64,000 nt of DNA from Streptomyces malaysiense (GTDB taxonomy: Bacteria; Actinomycetota; Actinomycetes; Streptomycetales; Streptomycetaceae). Of this stretch, positions 38,690-46,935 are shown in pieces (position 1 is the first letter of the stretch; every line of letters starts with the position of its first letter). Position numbers and translations under genes: made by a program. Under the pieces are notes generated by a model. That model was not told where the DNA came from. It saw nothing but the letters and a program-made list of their open reading frames with translations, and did not search any database. The DNA is taken from assembly GCF_000980885.2 (NCBI RefSeq), contig NZ_LBDA02000007.1:124001-188000 (forward strand). The letters run 5' to 3'.

Positions 38690-39250
38690 GTGCTGATCAC
38701 CCATGACACCCGGTGCGCCCTCGACACCGTGGTGGACCTGGTGAACACCGCGCCGGAGGACGAGGCGGCGCCGGAGGGGCTGCCCGACGTCCCGGCCCTC
38801 GCGGAATTCGTACGGAACCACGAGATCAGCGATGTCGGCGTGGTCTCCTCGGCCGATCTCTCGGACGTGCGGGCGGTCCGGGCGCGGTTCGCGGCGATCT
38901 TCGCGGCCCCGGACTCCAGGAGCGCCGCCGGGCTGATCAACGAGCTGGTCGCGGCGGCGAGCACCACCCCGCGGCTGACCGATCACGACGGCTACGACTG
39001 GCACGTCCACTACTACGCCCCCGGTTCCTCGGTGGCCGACCACCTCGCCGCCGACTGCGGCATGGCCCTGGCCTTCTTCGTCGTCGCCGGCGAGGAGGAG
39101 CGCCTGCGCCGCTGCGAGGCCCCGGACTGCCGCCGCGCCTTCGTGGACCTCTCCCGCAATCGCTCCCGCCGCTACTGCGACAGCCGCACCTGCGGCAACC
39201 GGCTGCACGTGGCCGCCTACCGGGCGCGCCGCAAGGAAGCGACCGGCTGA
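38690..39250 (+). CDS. CGNR zinc-finger, ABATE-domain regulator
   Basis: The protein has 186 aa; the GTG start follows an AGGGAG site. The N-terminal domain reads MLITHDTRCALDTVVDLVNT and has the DVRAVRARF pattern of ABATE (stress-linked) domains. The C-terminal CGNR zinc finger is complete: RRCEAPDCRRAFVDLSRNRSRRYCDSRTCGNRLHVAAYRARRK (about residues 138-180), with four cysteines and the CGNR signature. It is probably a DNA-binding transcription regulator; targets are unknown. Confidence 0.88.
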   Translation: MLITHDTRCALDTVVDLVNTAPEDEAAPEGLPDVPALAEFVRNHEISDVGVVSSADLSDVRAVRARFAAIFAAPDSRSAAGLINELVAAASTTPRLTDHDGYDWHVHYYAPGSSVADHLAADCGMALAFFVVAGEEERLRRCEAPDCRRAFVDLSRNRSRRYCDSRTCGNRLHVAAYRARRKEATG

Positions 39251-39367
39251 CCTGTTTCCGCCCGGCACCGAGGGATCCGGCCGGGACCGGCGCCCGCGTC
39301 CTCGGCGGTGGCGGTCCTCGGGGCGACGTCGGTCCCGGCGGGTGGCGCCGGGACGGACGTGTACGGC

Positions 39368-39520
39368 TCACAGCAACAGCAGATCGTGCAGCGCAGCCAT
39401 GAGGATCAGACACCCGATCACCGCAAGGAAGATCATCAGCGGTGGCTGGGAAAGGGCGAAGAGGCACCCGCGCGGCTCGTCCTTCGGCGGCGCGGCCTCG
39501 CTCTGTGTCGTATCCAGCAT
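39368..39520 (-). CDS. Small single-pass membrane protein
   Basis: The protein has 50 aa (MLDTTQSEAAPPKDEPRGCLFALSQPPLMIFLAVIGCLILMAALHDLLLL). An acidic, Pro-containing N-terminus is followed by one strongly hydrophobic helix ending at the C-terminus. I do not recognise a family. GC-biased third positions and its place in a gap support it as a real gene. A longer start 17 codons upstream is less likely. Confidence 0.5.
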   Translation of the reverse strand: MLDTTQSEAAPPKDEPRGCLFALSQPPLMIFLAVIGCLILMAALHDLLLL

Positions 39521-39684
39521 CTCGCGGCCGATGATGGCGCAAACGGAACCCCGCGAGCGATCAAGACGCACGATCTTGCGGGAGTTCGCCGAATCCCATG
39601 ATCTTGCTTCCGGCTCGCTTCGGCTGGTGAACGATTCCGGACGTCCGCGGACCCACTGTGACGATCCGGCGAGTCATGTGACTG

Positions 39685-40146
39685 TCATATGCCGTGCTTC
39701 TTGAGGATCGCCTCGATGTCGCTGAAGTCGTCACCGGACGCGGGCCGCTCGCCCTGGACCTGCCCCGGCTCCTGTCCCTTGCCCCGGCCCCGGCGCAGGG
39801 CCGGGGCGGACGAGACGGGTGCGGTGGCGGCCGGGCGGGCCGCAGCGGTACCGGCCGCCGCGGCGTGTTCGGCGTCGGCGCCCGCGCGGCCCCTGCGGCG
39901 CTCCACCGCGCGGGTGGCGGCGAACAGCGCCCAGGCCGCGGCCAGCACGCCGAAGCCGGCCCAGGCGGTGGGGCTGAAGGCGGTGTCCGAGAGCCAGCCC
40001 ACGACGCCGGTCATCACGAGGCCGACCGGCACCAGCGCGTAGGCCGCGATGCGGGCCGCCGCCAGGAAACGTCTGCGGTAGGCCGTGACCACCGCGATAC
40101 CCAGGCCCGCCGCGGACACGGCGGAGCAGACTGTCTCGGCGATCAT
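39685..40146 (-). CDS. Small membrane protein with low-complexity tail
   Basis: The protein has 153 aa (MIAETVCSAVSAAGLGIAVVTAYRRRFLAAARIAAYALVPVGLVMTGVVGWL). It has three hydrophobic helices in the first 85 residues, then an Ala/Arg/Gly-rich linker and a C-terminal motif SGDDFSDIEAILKKHGI that looks like a short interaction peptide. Such proteins are sometimes annotated as cellulose synthase, but nothing here supports an enzyme. It is divergent from the DsbA-like gene. Confidence 0.65.
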   Translation of the reverse strand: MIAETVCSAVSAAGLGIAVVTAYRRRFLAAARIAAYALVPVGLVMTGVVGWLSDTAFSPTAWAGFGVLAAAWALFAATRAVERRRGRAGADAEHAAAAGTAAARPAATAPVSSAPALRRGRGKGQEPGQVQGERPASGDDFSDIEAILKKHGI

Positions 40147-40420
40147 CCGGTCCTCCAGGCGGGCTCGGCGGGGTGGCGGGTCGTACGGCAAAAGCGGCAC
40201 CACGGCACGCCGTGTGCGCTTCGTCCCTTCCATCCTGCACCGCCCGGCCCGTGCGGGGCCACGGTCCGGGCCACAGATCAGGGTGATCTCCGGGTCGCCT
40301 CCTCCTCGGGTGCCGTGGCCGAGGACGCGGGAGGCGCGGGTCCCGGCCCCCTGGGGACCCGCGCGGCCCGTGCCCGGGTCCGGATTGGGGCGGTCGTGCC
40401 CCGCCTGGAAGACTGGGCGC

Positions 40421-40945
40421 ATGAGCGACTCCTCCCCCGCGCCCGCCGACGCCGTCGTCCTCGACGTCTGGTGCGAACTCCAGTGCCCCGACTGCCGCAC
40501 CGCCCTCGACGACGTGCGCGCCCTGCGCGCCCGCTACGGCGACCGGCTGGACGTACGGCTGCGGCACTTCCCGCTGGAGCGGCACAAGCACGCCTTCGCC
40601 GCCGCGCAGGCCGTCGAGGAGGCGCTGGCGCAGGGCGACGGCTGGCCGTACGTGGAGGCCGTCCTGGCGCGGGTCGACGAGCTGGGCCGTGAGGGAGAAC
40701 CCCTGCTGGTCGAGGTGGCCCGTGAGCTCGGCCTGGACGCCGAGGAGTTCGACACCGCGCTGATCGACGGCCGGCACATCCTGATCGTCGACGCCGACCA
40801 GGCCGAGGGCAAGGCGATCGGCGTGACCGGCACCCCGACGTACGTCATCGGCGGCGAGCGGCTGGACGGCGGGAAGAGCCAGGAGGGGCTGCGCGCCCGG
40901 ATCGAGGAGATCGCGGACCGGCTGCTGGGCGGGCAGAAGGGCTGA
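40421..40945 (+). CDS. DsbA-family thiol-disulfide oxidoreductase
   Basis: The protein has 174 aa (MSDSSPAPADAVVLDVWCELQCPDCRTALDDVRALRARYGDRLDVRLRHFPLERHKHAFAAAQAVEEA). It has a thioredoxin fold with an inserted helical domain: active-site CPDC at about residues 22-25, and the cis-proline region GVTGTPTYVIGGERL at about 135-149. There is no signal peptide, so it is probably cytoplasmic (FrnE/DsbA-like). Substrates are unknown; the VKOR-type gene at 5365 is membrane-bound and probably serves an exported partner instead. Confidence 0.88.
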   Translation: MSDSSPAPADAVVLDVWCELQCPDCRTALDDVRALRARYGDRLDVRLRHFPLERHKHAFAAAQAVEEALAQGDGWPYVEAVLARVDELGREGEPLLVEVARELGLDAEEFDTALIDGRHILIVDADQAEGKAIGVTGTPTYVIGGERLDGGKSQEGLRARIEEIADRLLGGQKG

Positions 40946-41074
40946 GGACTCCCGCGACGGGCGGGCGGGACGACCGAGGGCTCCCCGCGGGTCGGGACGT
41001 CGGCCACGCCCGCGCGGGCGTGGCCGCGGGCGGGAGCGGCACCGGGCGGCGGACACCGGGCGGCACCGGCCCGC

Positions 41075-41902
41075 CTACAGCAGCGGCTTCGACAGGGAGT
41101 ACGTCACCGTCTCGTAGCCGAGCGACTCGTACAGCCGCTCGGCCGGGGTGTTGCCCGCGAACACGTTGAGGCCGATGAGCGGCCGGCCGGCCGCCAGTGC
41201 CTGGCGTTCCGCGAGCAGCATCAGGGCCCTGCCGTACCCCCGGCCGCGCTCGGCCGCGTCGGTCCGGACGTCGTACACGTACGCCGTGTCCTCCCGCAGG
41301 GCCAGCCACAGGGTGCCGACCCGGGTTCCCGCGCGCTCCAGGACGCTGAGGAGCATGCCCTCGGTCGCGAGCCCGTGCGGCAGCAGCCGGGCCTGGTCGT
41401 CGCCGGCCCTGGCGCGGGCGGCGGCCTCGGGGACGCCCCGCTCGGCCCAGGCGCGGGCGTGGCGCTCGTGCTCGCGTGCCCGCCATGCCGTGAACTCGTC
41501 CTCGGTCATGGGCCGTTCGAGGATGTCCGGGGGCAGCGCGGGCGGGCCGGCGTCGAGGCGTTTCTCCATGCCCCGGTTGCGGAGGGTGTAGCCGAGGGCG
41601 TCGAAGAGCCGAAGCGCGCTGTCGGCCGCGGCCACCGGTACCACGGTCTCGATCTGCCGGCAGCCCCAGCCGCGCGCCACCTCCTCCGCGGCGAGCGCGG
41701 CGATCGTCCCCCGGCCGCGGCGGCGGTCGGCCTCGGCGATCCGCAGCTCGTCGACGCGGGCCACCGTGTCCCCGAGGACCGGCGAGGTGCCGAGGCGGAT
41801 CTCGCCGACGGGACGGCTGTTCACGCACACCTGGTAGCGGCGCGAACGCGTGCCGTCGGGGTGCTGTCGGAGCGGCTCGGCCGGCCGCAGGGTCGTGGTC
41901 AT
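41075..41902 (-). CDS. Tandem GNAT N-acetyltransferase
   Basis: The protein has 275 aa (MTTTLRPAEPLRQHPDGTRSRRYQVCVNSRPVGEI). It has two acetyl-CoA-binding GNAT halves: VDELRIAEADRRRGRGTIAALAAEEVARG..ALRLFDALGYTLRNRGMEK (first, about residues 55-115) and VYDVRTDAAERGRGYGRALMLLAERQALAAG..NTPAERLYESLGYETV (second, about 205-265). This domain doubling occurs in mycothiol synthase-like enzymes, but the sequence is not close enough to call MshD. The substrate is unknown. Confidence 0.82.
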   Translation of the reverse strand: MTTTLRPAEPLRQHPDGTRSRRYQVCVNSRPVGEIRLGTSPVLGDTVARVDELRIAEADRRRGRGTIAALAAEEVARGWGCRQIETVVPVAAADSALRLFDALGYTLRNRGMEKRLDAGPPALPPDILERPMTEDEFTAWRAREHERHARAWAERGVPEAAARARAGDDQARLLPHGLATEGMLLSVLERAGTRVGTLWLALREDTAYVYDVRTDAAERGRGYGRALMLLAERQALAAGRPLIGLNVFAGNTPAERLYESLGYETVTYSLSKPLL

Positions 41903-41996
41903 CACACGTGTTCTACCCACGGCACGGGCCGAGTCAGTCCGTTCGCCGGTTCCGGACGGTGATCGCGGTGCCCGCGGCGGCCGACCGGTCGCCGCG

Positions 41997-42821
41997 TCAC
42001 CGCGGGTCGGGGTCCGCCCCCGCCCGCTCCTCGAAGATCCGCATCGCCTTGGCGGTCACCGGGCCAGGTGCGCCCGGGAGTTCGCGGTCGTCCAGGCGGT
42101 GCACCGCCTGGACGTCGCGCAGGGTCGAGGTCAGGAAGATCTCGTCGGCGCGGTCCAGCACGTCGAGCGGGAGGTCGGTCTCCTTGGCACCGGTCCATTC
42201 GACGGCGAGGGCGCGGGTGATGCCGGGGAGGCAGCCGGAGGAGACCGGCGGGGTGTGGATCTCGCCGTTCAGGACGACGAAGACGTTCGAGCCGGTGCCC
42301 TCGCACAGCTGGCCGACCGTGTTGGCGAACAGGGCCTCGGAGGCGCCCTGTTCGTGGGCGCGGGCGAGGGCGACGACGTTCTCGGCGTACGAGGTGGTCT
42401 TCAGGCCGGTCAGGGCGCCGCGCTCGTTACGGGTCCAGGGGACGGTGATCACGGCCGTGCTGTCGGGGCGGCGGGCGGTCTCGCCGAGGGCGACCACCAG
42501 GGTCGGACCGTGCTCACCGCGGTCGGAGCCGAGCGGGCCGTGGCCGCCGGTGTAGGTGATCCGCAGCCGGCCGAGCGGCATCGGGTTGGCCGCGAGCACG
42601 GCGGTGCACGCCTCGCGGATCTCGTCGTGGTCGGGGTCGGGCAGCCCGAGGCCCCGGGCCGAGCGGGTCAGCCGGTCGAGGTGCCGGGTGAGCGCGAAGG
42701 TGCGCCCCTCGGCCGCCTTCACCGTCTCGAAGATGCCGTCGCCGACGGTCAGCCCGTGGTCGAACACGGAGACCCGGGCGGAATCCGCCTCCCGCAGCCC
42801 GCCGTCCAGCCAGATCCTCAT
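41997..42821 (-). CDS. pabC: Class IV aminotransferase (4-amino-4-deoxychorismate lyase-like)
   Basis: The protein has 274 aa (MRIWLDGGLREADSARVSVFDHGLTVGDGIFETVKA). PLP-dependent fold type IV: the start VFDHGLTVGDGIFET is diagnostic, the Schiff-base lysine is in LTGLKTTSYAENVVALARA (about residue 140), and EGTGSNVFVVLNGEIHTPPVSSGCLPGITR is conserved. Next to a chorismate-binding enzyme, with the start overlapping its stop by 4 bp, it should release 4-aminobenzoate from aminodeoxychorismate for folate synthesis. A branched-chain aminotransferase role cannot be fully excluded. Confidence 0.85.
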   Translation of the reverse strand: MRIWLDGGLREADSARVSVFDHGLTVGDGIFETVKAAEGRTFALTRHLDRLTRSARGLGLPDPDHDEIREACTAVLAANPMPLGRLRITYTGGHGPLGSDRGEHGPTLVVALGETARRPDSTAVITVPWTRNERGALTGLKTTSYAENVVALARAHEQGASEALFANTVGQLCEGTGSNVFVVLNGEIHTPPVSSGCLPGITRALAVEWTGAKETDLPLDVLDRADEIFLTSTLRDVQAVHRLDDRELPGAPGPVTAKAMRIFEERAGADPDPR

Positions 42822-43873
42822 GCGCACGCCTCTCCACTCGCCTCGTACGACCCCGACGCTACCGCGAGCAGCCGGGACGCCTTCAGTTCGGTCTCCTGCC
42901 ACTCCCCCTCCGGGTCCGACCCCCAGGTGATGCCGGCGCCGGAGCCGAAGCGCAGGACGCCGTCGGCGCGGTCGATCCAGAAGGTACGGATGCCCACGGC
43001 CAGCTCGGCGGTGCCCCGGTCGGCGTCCACCCAGCCGATGCCGCCGCAGTAGGGGCCGCGCGGCACCGGTTCCAGGGCCTCGATGATCCGCAGGGCGCTG
43101 GACTTGGGCGCGCCGGTGACGGACCCGGGCGGGAAGGCGGCGCCGAGCAGCTCGGGCCAGCCGGTGCCGGCGCGCAGCTCGCCGCGGACGGTGGAGACGA
43201 GGTGGACGAGGCCGGGGTGCTTCTCCACGACGCACAGATCGGGGACGGTGACGCTGCCGGTGGCGCAGACGCGCCCGATGTCGTTGCGGACCAGGTCCAC
43301 GATCATCACGTTCTCGGCGTAGTCCTTCTCCAGCAGGTCCGCCTCGGTGCGGCCGGTGCCCTTGATGGGTCCGGACTCCACGGTGCGGCCGGACCGGCGC
43401 AGGAACAGCTCCGGGGAGGCGGTGGCGATCTCCACGCCGTGCGCGGGCAGGCGGATCGTGCCCGCGTACGGCGCCGGGTTGCCGCGGGCCAGCACAGCGG
43501 TCAGGGCGTCCACGTCGGCGTCCGGGGCGACCGGCGCGCTGAGCACCCGGCAGAGGTTGGCCTGGTAGACCTCGCCGGCCGCTATGTGGGCACGGATGCG
43601 GCGGACGGCCGCGGTGTAGGCGGCGTGGTCCAGGGAGGTGGCCCAGTCCCCCACCGCGGGGCCGTGCCAGGCGCCGGGCGCCGGGGCGGGCACCGGAGCG
43701 TGTCGTACGTCCGCGAAGCGTGCGCAGGTCAGACGGCCCTCGAAGTCCGCGCACACGGCCCAGAAGCCGGTGGACTCCAGGGCGGCGGGGTCACTGGTGA
43801 CATCGAGGAGGCCGGTGGCGAGCCGGTCGCCGAAGCGGGCCAGCGGGGGGAGGCCGGGAGCATGGTGGAGCAC
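42818..43873 (-). CDS. pabB: Chorismate-binding enzyme (aminodeoxychorismate synthase component I-like)
   Basis: The protein has 351 aa with a GTG start (MLHHAPGLPPLARFG). The chorismate-utilising core is intact: HIAAGEVYQANLCRVLS (about residues 92-108), ASPELFLRRSGRTVESGPIKGTGRT, DYAENVMIVDLVRNDIGRV, PPGSVTGAPKSSALRIIE and CGGIGWVDADRGTAELAVGIRT. It is shorter than full PabB because the N-terminal domain is reduced. No glutaminase (PabA) is adjacent, so amidotransfer must come from elsewhere. It is coupled to the pabC-like gene. Confidence 0.85.
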   Translation of the reverse strand: MLHHAPGLPPLARFGDRLATGLLDVTSDPAALESTGFWAVCADFEGRLTCARFADVRHAPVPAPAPGAWHGPAVGDWATSLDHAAYTAAVRRIRAHIAAGEVYQANLCRVLSAPVAPDADVDALTAVLARGNPAPYAGTIRLPAHGVEIATASPELFLRRSGRTVESGPIKGTGRTEADLLEKDYAENVMIVDLVRNDIGRVCATGSVTVPDLCVVEKHPGLVHLVSTVRGELRAGTGWPELLGAAFPPGSVTGAPKSSALRIIEALEPVPRGPYCGGIGWVDADRGTAELAVGIRTFWIDRADGVLRFGSGAGITWGSDPEGEWQETELKASRLLAVASGSYEASGEACA

Positions 43874-44050
43874 GTGCCCGAGTCTAGGTGGGTGTCCCGG
43901 AGGTGACCCGGGGACGTCCCGGAGGGGGCCCTGACCACCGGGTCCGCCGGGCCTACCGCAGCACGCTGCGCAAACGCGTTTTTGTACTGGCCCGGGAATC
44001 CGCTAGAGTTCAACACGTCGCCGGGACGCGGAAGCGGACCGAAACGACAA

Positions 44051-44123
44051 GCGGACGTAGCTCAGTTGGTAGAGCGCAACCTTGCCAAGGTTGAGGTCGC
44101 GAGTTCGAGCCTCGTCGTCCGCT
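44051..44123 (+). tRNA. tRNA-Gly (GCC)
   Basis: The 73-nt cloverleaf has acceptor GCGGACG/CGTCCGC, D arm GCTCAGTTGGTAGAGC, anticodon stem CAACC/GGTTG with loop TTGCCAA (anticodon GCC), and T arm GCGAGTTCGAGCCTCGT. The discriminator is T, as in bacterial glycine tRNAs. It is the first of five tRNAs in 0.5 kb. Confidence 0.95.
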
Positions 44124-44161
44124 CGAAGGAAGAAGGGGTCATCCCGATCCCCTACACTCCT

Positions 44162-44232
44162 GGTGGAGTGGCCGAGAGGCGAGGCAACGGCCTGCAAAGC
44201 CGTCTACACGGGTTCAAATCCCGTCTCCACCT
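44162..44232 (+). tRNA. tRNA-Cys (GCA)
   Basis: The 71-nt cloverleaf has acceptor GGTGGAG/CTCCACC, anticodon loop CTGCAAA (GCA), T arm ACGGGTTCAAATCCCGT and the cysteine-specific discriminator T. It lies 38 bp after tRNA-Gly. Confidence 0.95.
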
Positions 44233-44236
44233 CCAA

Positions 44237-44308
44237 GGACGATTAGCTCAGCGGGAGAGCGCTTCCCTGACACGGAAGAGGTCACTGGTTCAATCCCAGT
44301 ATCGTCCA
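44237..44308 (+). tRNA. tRNA-Val (GAC), copy 1
   Basis: The 72-nt cloverleaf has acceptor GGACGAT/ATCGTCC, D arm GCTCAGCGGGAGAGC, anticodon stem CTTCC/GGAAG with loop CTGACAC (GAC), and T arm CTGGTTCAATCCCAG. It starts only 4 bp after tRNA-Cys, so both come from one precursor. Confidence 0.95.
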
Positions 44309-44359
44309 CTGGATCACCGGTCCGTCCGGAGATCCCGGATCTCACGAAGGTCCACACCC

Positions 44360-44431
44360 GCGCGATTAGCTCAGCGGGAGAGCGCTTCCCTGACACGGAA
44401 GAGGTCACTGGTTCAATCCCAGTATCGCGCA
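44360..44431 (+). tRNA. tRNA-Val (GAC), copy 2 with variant acceptor stem
   Basis: This is identical to copy 1 except at the acceptor stem, which is GCGCGAT/ATCGCGC instead of GGACGAT/ATCGTCC. The changes are compensated on both strands, so the stem stays paired. Anticodon GAC is unchanged. Confidence 0.95.
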
Positions 44432-44460
44432 CTGACCGTGATCCCCGGATCACCGTCCCC

Positions 44461-44532
44461 GGACGATTAGCTCAGCGGGAGAGCGCTTCCCTGACACGGA
44501 AGAGGTCACTGGTTCAATCCCAGTATCGTCCA
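44461..44532 (+). tRNA. tRNA-Val (GAC), copy 3
   Basis: The sequence is identical to copy 1 (acceptor GGACGAT/ATCGTCC, anticodon GAC). It is last in the cluster and is followed at once by a strong terminator. Confidence 0.95.
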
Positions 44533-44540
44533 CACACCGA

Positions 44541-44574
44541 GAAGCCCCCGGCCGTTTCCACGGCCGGGGGCTTC
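44541..44574 (+). terminator. Terminator of the tRNA cluster
   Basis: A perfect 15-bp stem, GAAGCCCCCGGCCGT and its complement, has a TTCC loop and starts 8 bp after the last tRNA. It also faces the end of the zinc-ribbon gene on the other strand. Confidence 0.92.
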
Positions 44575-44584
44575 CGCGTGGGCC

Positions 44585-44884
44585 TCAGCTGGAGAACAGC
44601 ATGTGCGTGAAGCTCCGGCGGTGGTGATCGTGATGACCGTGGTGCCCGTGCTCGTGGTGACCACCGCCGTGGCCGCCGTACGGGGCGCCCCAGGCGGGCG
44701 CGGACGGGGCGGGGTAGCCCTGCGGGGCGGGCGGGACGGGCCTGGACCACTGGGACTCCAGCCGGGTCAGCGTCTCCAGCTCGCCGTAGTCGAGGAAGAT
44801 GCCGCGGCACCCGCCGCACTGCTCGATCTGGACGCCGCTGCGGTTGTACGTCTGCATGGGTGCGTGGCACTTCGGACAATGCAT
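44585..44884 (-). CDS. TFIIB-type zinc-ribbon protein with His-rich tail
   Basis: The protein has 99 aa (MHCPKCHAPMQTYNRSGVQIEQCGGCRGIFLDYGELETL). The zinc ribbon is CPKC-x16-CGGC with the family continuation RGIFLDYGELE (about residues 3-40). The C-terminal half is Pro/Gly/Ala-rich and ends with a cluster of about 14 histidines (GGHGGGHHEHGHHGHHDHHRR, residues about 70-90) that could bind nickel or zinc. Its role is unknown; a metal store or sensor is possible. The gene is 101 bp downstream of the phosphotransferase start codon direction, on the same strand. Confidence 0.8.
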   Translation of the reverse strand: MHCPKCHAPMQTYNRSGVQIEQCGGCRGIFLDYGELETLTRLESQWSRPVPPAPQGYPAPSAPAWGAPYGGHGGGHHEHGHHGHHDHHRRSFTHMLFSS

Positions 44885-44985
44885 CGTCGGCTCAACTCCT
44901 CGCCGGTCGGTACTGCTTGGTGGCTCCCCAGCACAGACTCCGTTTCTCCGCGTGCGGTTGCGACGACCGCGGGCAGGGCCCCGGG

Positions 44986-45870
44986 TCACCGCGCGGGCAT
45001 GCGGGCACAGGCGTCGACGACGGCCTGTTCGACCGTGTCCAGGGGACGGTCCGCCGCGGCCGCCTTGGTGATCGCCAGGGCGGCCGTCTGGACGGTGAGG
45101 GCGCGGGCCGGGACGTCCAGGGCGGGCCAGGGTTCGCCGGCCGCGGGGACGGCCGGGCCGTCCGCCGCCCGGTAGGCGGTCAGGAAGCGGGTCCAGTCGT
45201 CGGGCGGCAGGAGTCCGCAGGCGAACCAGGCGGCGGGGCGGGCGAGGTCCCAGGCGGGTGCGCCGAGCCCCAGGTCGTCCACGTCGATCAGCAGCCAGGG
45301 GCCGTCGGGGGCGGGATGCCGGACGAGCTGGCCGAGGTGGAGGTCGCCGTGGCAGAGGGCGGCGGGTCCGGGCATCGGGGCCTCGGCGCGGGCCCAGGCG
45401 GGCAGGGCGGCCCAGGCGTCGAGGACGGGACGGGCGCCGGGGTGGAGGCGTGCGTGGCGGACGGCGCGGAGCCGGGTGACGGCACGGGCGGCCTTGGCGG
45501 GGCCGCGCATCGGGGGCAGGGCCGGGCCGGGGGTGCTGTGGTGCAGCCGGGCGAGGAGGCCGGCCACGGATTCCCAGGGGGCGGCGGGGTTGCCGGGGTC
45601 CACGGGGGTGCCGTACGGCCAGGAGGTGATCAGGCGGTCGCGCAGTACTTCCGTGGCGGGGGTGAGCGGCGGCAGCAGGATGCCGGGGAGCCGGGCGGCC
45701 GTTTCGAGGCGGCGGGCCAGCTGGGCGGGGTCGGTGCCGGGGGCGTGGGCCTTGACGACGGTGTCCCCGAGGCGGAGGACGGTGGCGTCGGGCCGGTCGG
45801 CGAGCGTGGTGGGGGCGGCGGGGGTGCCGTCGGCGCGGACGTGTGCCGTGAGCGCGGGGAGGATGGTCAC
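44986..45870 (-). CDS. Aminoglycoside phosphotransferase (APH)-family kinase-like protein
   Basis: The protein has 294 aa with a GTG start (MTILPALTAHVRADGTPAAPTTLADRPDATVLRLGDTVVKAHAPG). The ATP-lysine is in TVVKAHAPG (about residue 40). The catalytic loop is ALCHGDLHLGQLVRH (about 186-200, HxDxxxxx-Q in place of N), and the metal motif is LLIDVDDLGLGAPAWDLARPAAW. APH-fold enzymes phosphorylate small molecules; no resistance function is implied by this core location. Upstream in-frame sequence lacks similarity. Confidence 0.8.
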   Translation of the reverse strand: MTILPALTAHVRADGTPAAPTTLADRPDATVLRLGDTVVKAHAPGTDPAQLARRLETAARLPGILLPPLTPATEVLRDRLITSWPYGTPVDPGNPAAPWESVAGLLARLHHSTPGPALPPMRGPAKAARAVTRLRAVRHARLHPGARPVLDAWAALPAWARAEAPMPGPAALCHGDLHLGQLVRHPAPDGPWLLIDVDDLGLGAPAWDLARPAAWFACGLLPPDDWTRFLTAYRAADGPAVPAAGEPWPALDVPARALTVQTAALAITKAAAADRPLDTVEQAVVDACARMPAR

Positions 45871-46143
45871 GGGGCCTCGGGTGGTCGGGGCGGGGAGAGG
45901 GGCAGGACGGTCGGGGCGGGGTGCCGGTCGCGGTGCGGGAGCGTCCCGCGGGGGCGCGGGGAACCGCGTGACCAGCCGCCCACGGGCGCGCACCGGACGC
46001 CGGACCGCACCCCGGGGACGGCGATGCCGGCGCAGCTCCCCAGCTGCGCCGGCATATGTGCCGTCCGCCGCACCCCCGTCCCCACGGGGTTTCATGGGTG
46101 GATGTCCCCGCCCGAACCGCTCTTTCGGGCCTGGGGTCGCCGC

Positions 46144-46320
46144 TCAGCGCCCCAGCATCGCACCCACGGACGACGCCTGTGCGGCCACCGTCTCCCAGCC
46201 GTCGAAGACGAGCAGGAGCAGGGCCGCCAGGGGAAGGGCCATGAGCGTCGCCACCAAGGGGTGGCGGCGGCCCGCTCGGCGGGGTGCGAACGTGGAACGT
46301 CGCGGTGCCGGGTGGGCCAT
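46144..46320 (-). CDS. Small basic single-pass membrane protein
   Basis: The protein has 58 aa (MAHPAPRRSTFAPRRAGRRHPLVATLMALPLAALLLLVFDGWETVAAQASSVGAMLGR). Twenty-two residues with many Arg are followed by one hydrophobic helix (about 22-41) and a short tail. I do not know the family. The length and start, 8 bp after a GGAGAGG site, are consistent with a real short gene. Confidence 0.6.
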   Translation of the reverse strand: MAHPAPRRSTFAPRRAGRRHPLVATLMALPLAALLLLVFDGWETVAAQASSVGAMLGR

Positions 46321-46935
46321 GGCCCCTCTCCTGACCGTCTGGTGTTGTCCTTGCAGCTTTTCTTCACAGCGGCGGGTGTCCGACCTCGGGGGACGAGCGC
46401 TGCACCCGCCGCTTGACCTCAAATCTAGGCGTGGGGCCCGCACCGGGCGTCATGCCCTCGTACCGATTGGCGGGCCTCCCGGAGGATGAGCCCCCGGCCG
46501 CGGTCTACTCCCCTGGGTGGAGACCCGAACCCAGGTCTCGGGGTCTTCCCCGAGGGGGCGCCCGCCGTGTCGGGCATGTCGGATGCGGGCAGCACGCCGG
46601 AACGCGTGACTTCGATCACTCGGTACGGTCATGGAGCGGGTGCCGGGCGCGCTTCGGGCGGCGGCCGACGGCAGGCGGGACGGGGCGTCCGCGACGGGTC
46701 GCGGGACGCGAGGAGAGGAAGGTGGCCCCTGGTCGCGGCGGGGTCAACGCCCCTTCGGACAAACCGGGTTGAGGGTGACGGACAGTCAAGAGGGCTCCGG
46801 CGGCGGTGGCCCTGACCGCGTCTCACCTCACCGGCGCGGCGCGCACAATCCGTCGCGCCGAGAGGGCGCGGCCTCTGCGCGCGGGCGGCCCGGGAAACGT
46901 AAGCTGTGCCACGTCAGAGGGACCGGGCAGCGGGG
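46321..46935. other. 615-bp intergenic region upstream of the kinase gene
   Basis: No credible gene is seen; six-frame translations are Arg/Pro/Gly-rich and lack start signals. It is a divergent control region for the small membrane protein (minus) and the kinase (plus). A possible -10, TAAGCT, lies at 46900-46905, about 30 bp before the kinase start, but I find no good -35. Confidence 0.45.

Noticed and set aside
38629..39402. Overlapping frames around the CGNR gene on both strands
   Set aside because: Only the frame from 38690 has the CGNR zinc-finger motif and a ribosome-binding site. The others are Arg/Gly shadows.
39685..40146. Cellulose synthase assignment for this small gene
   Set aside because: The protein is 153 aa with a few membrane helices and no glycosyltransferase motif. 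Such labels are carried over from annotation.
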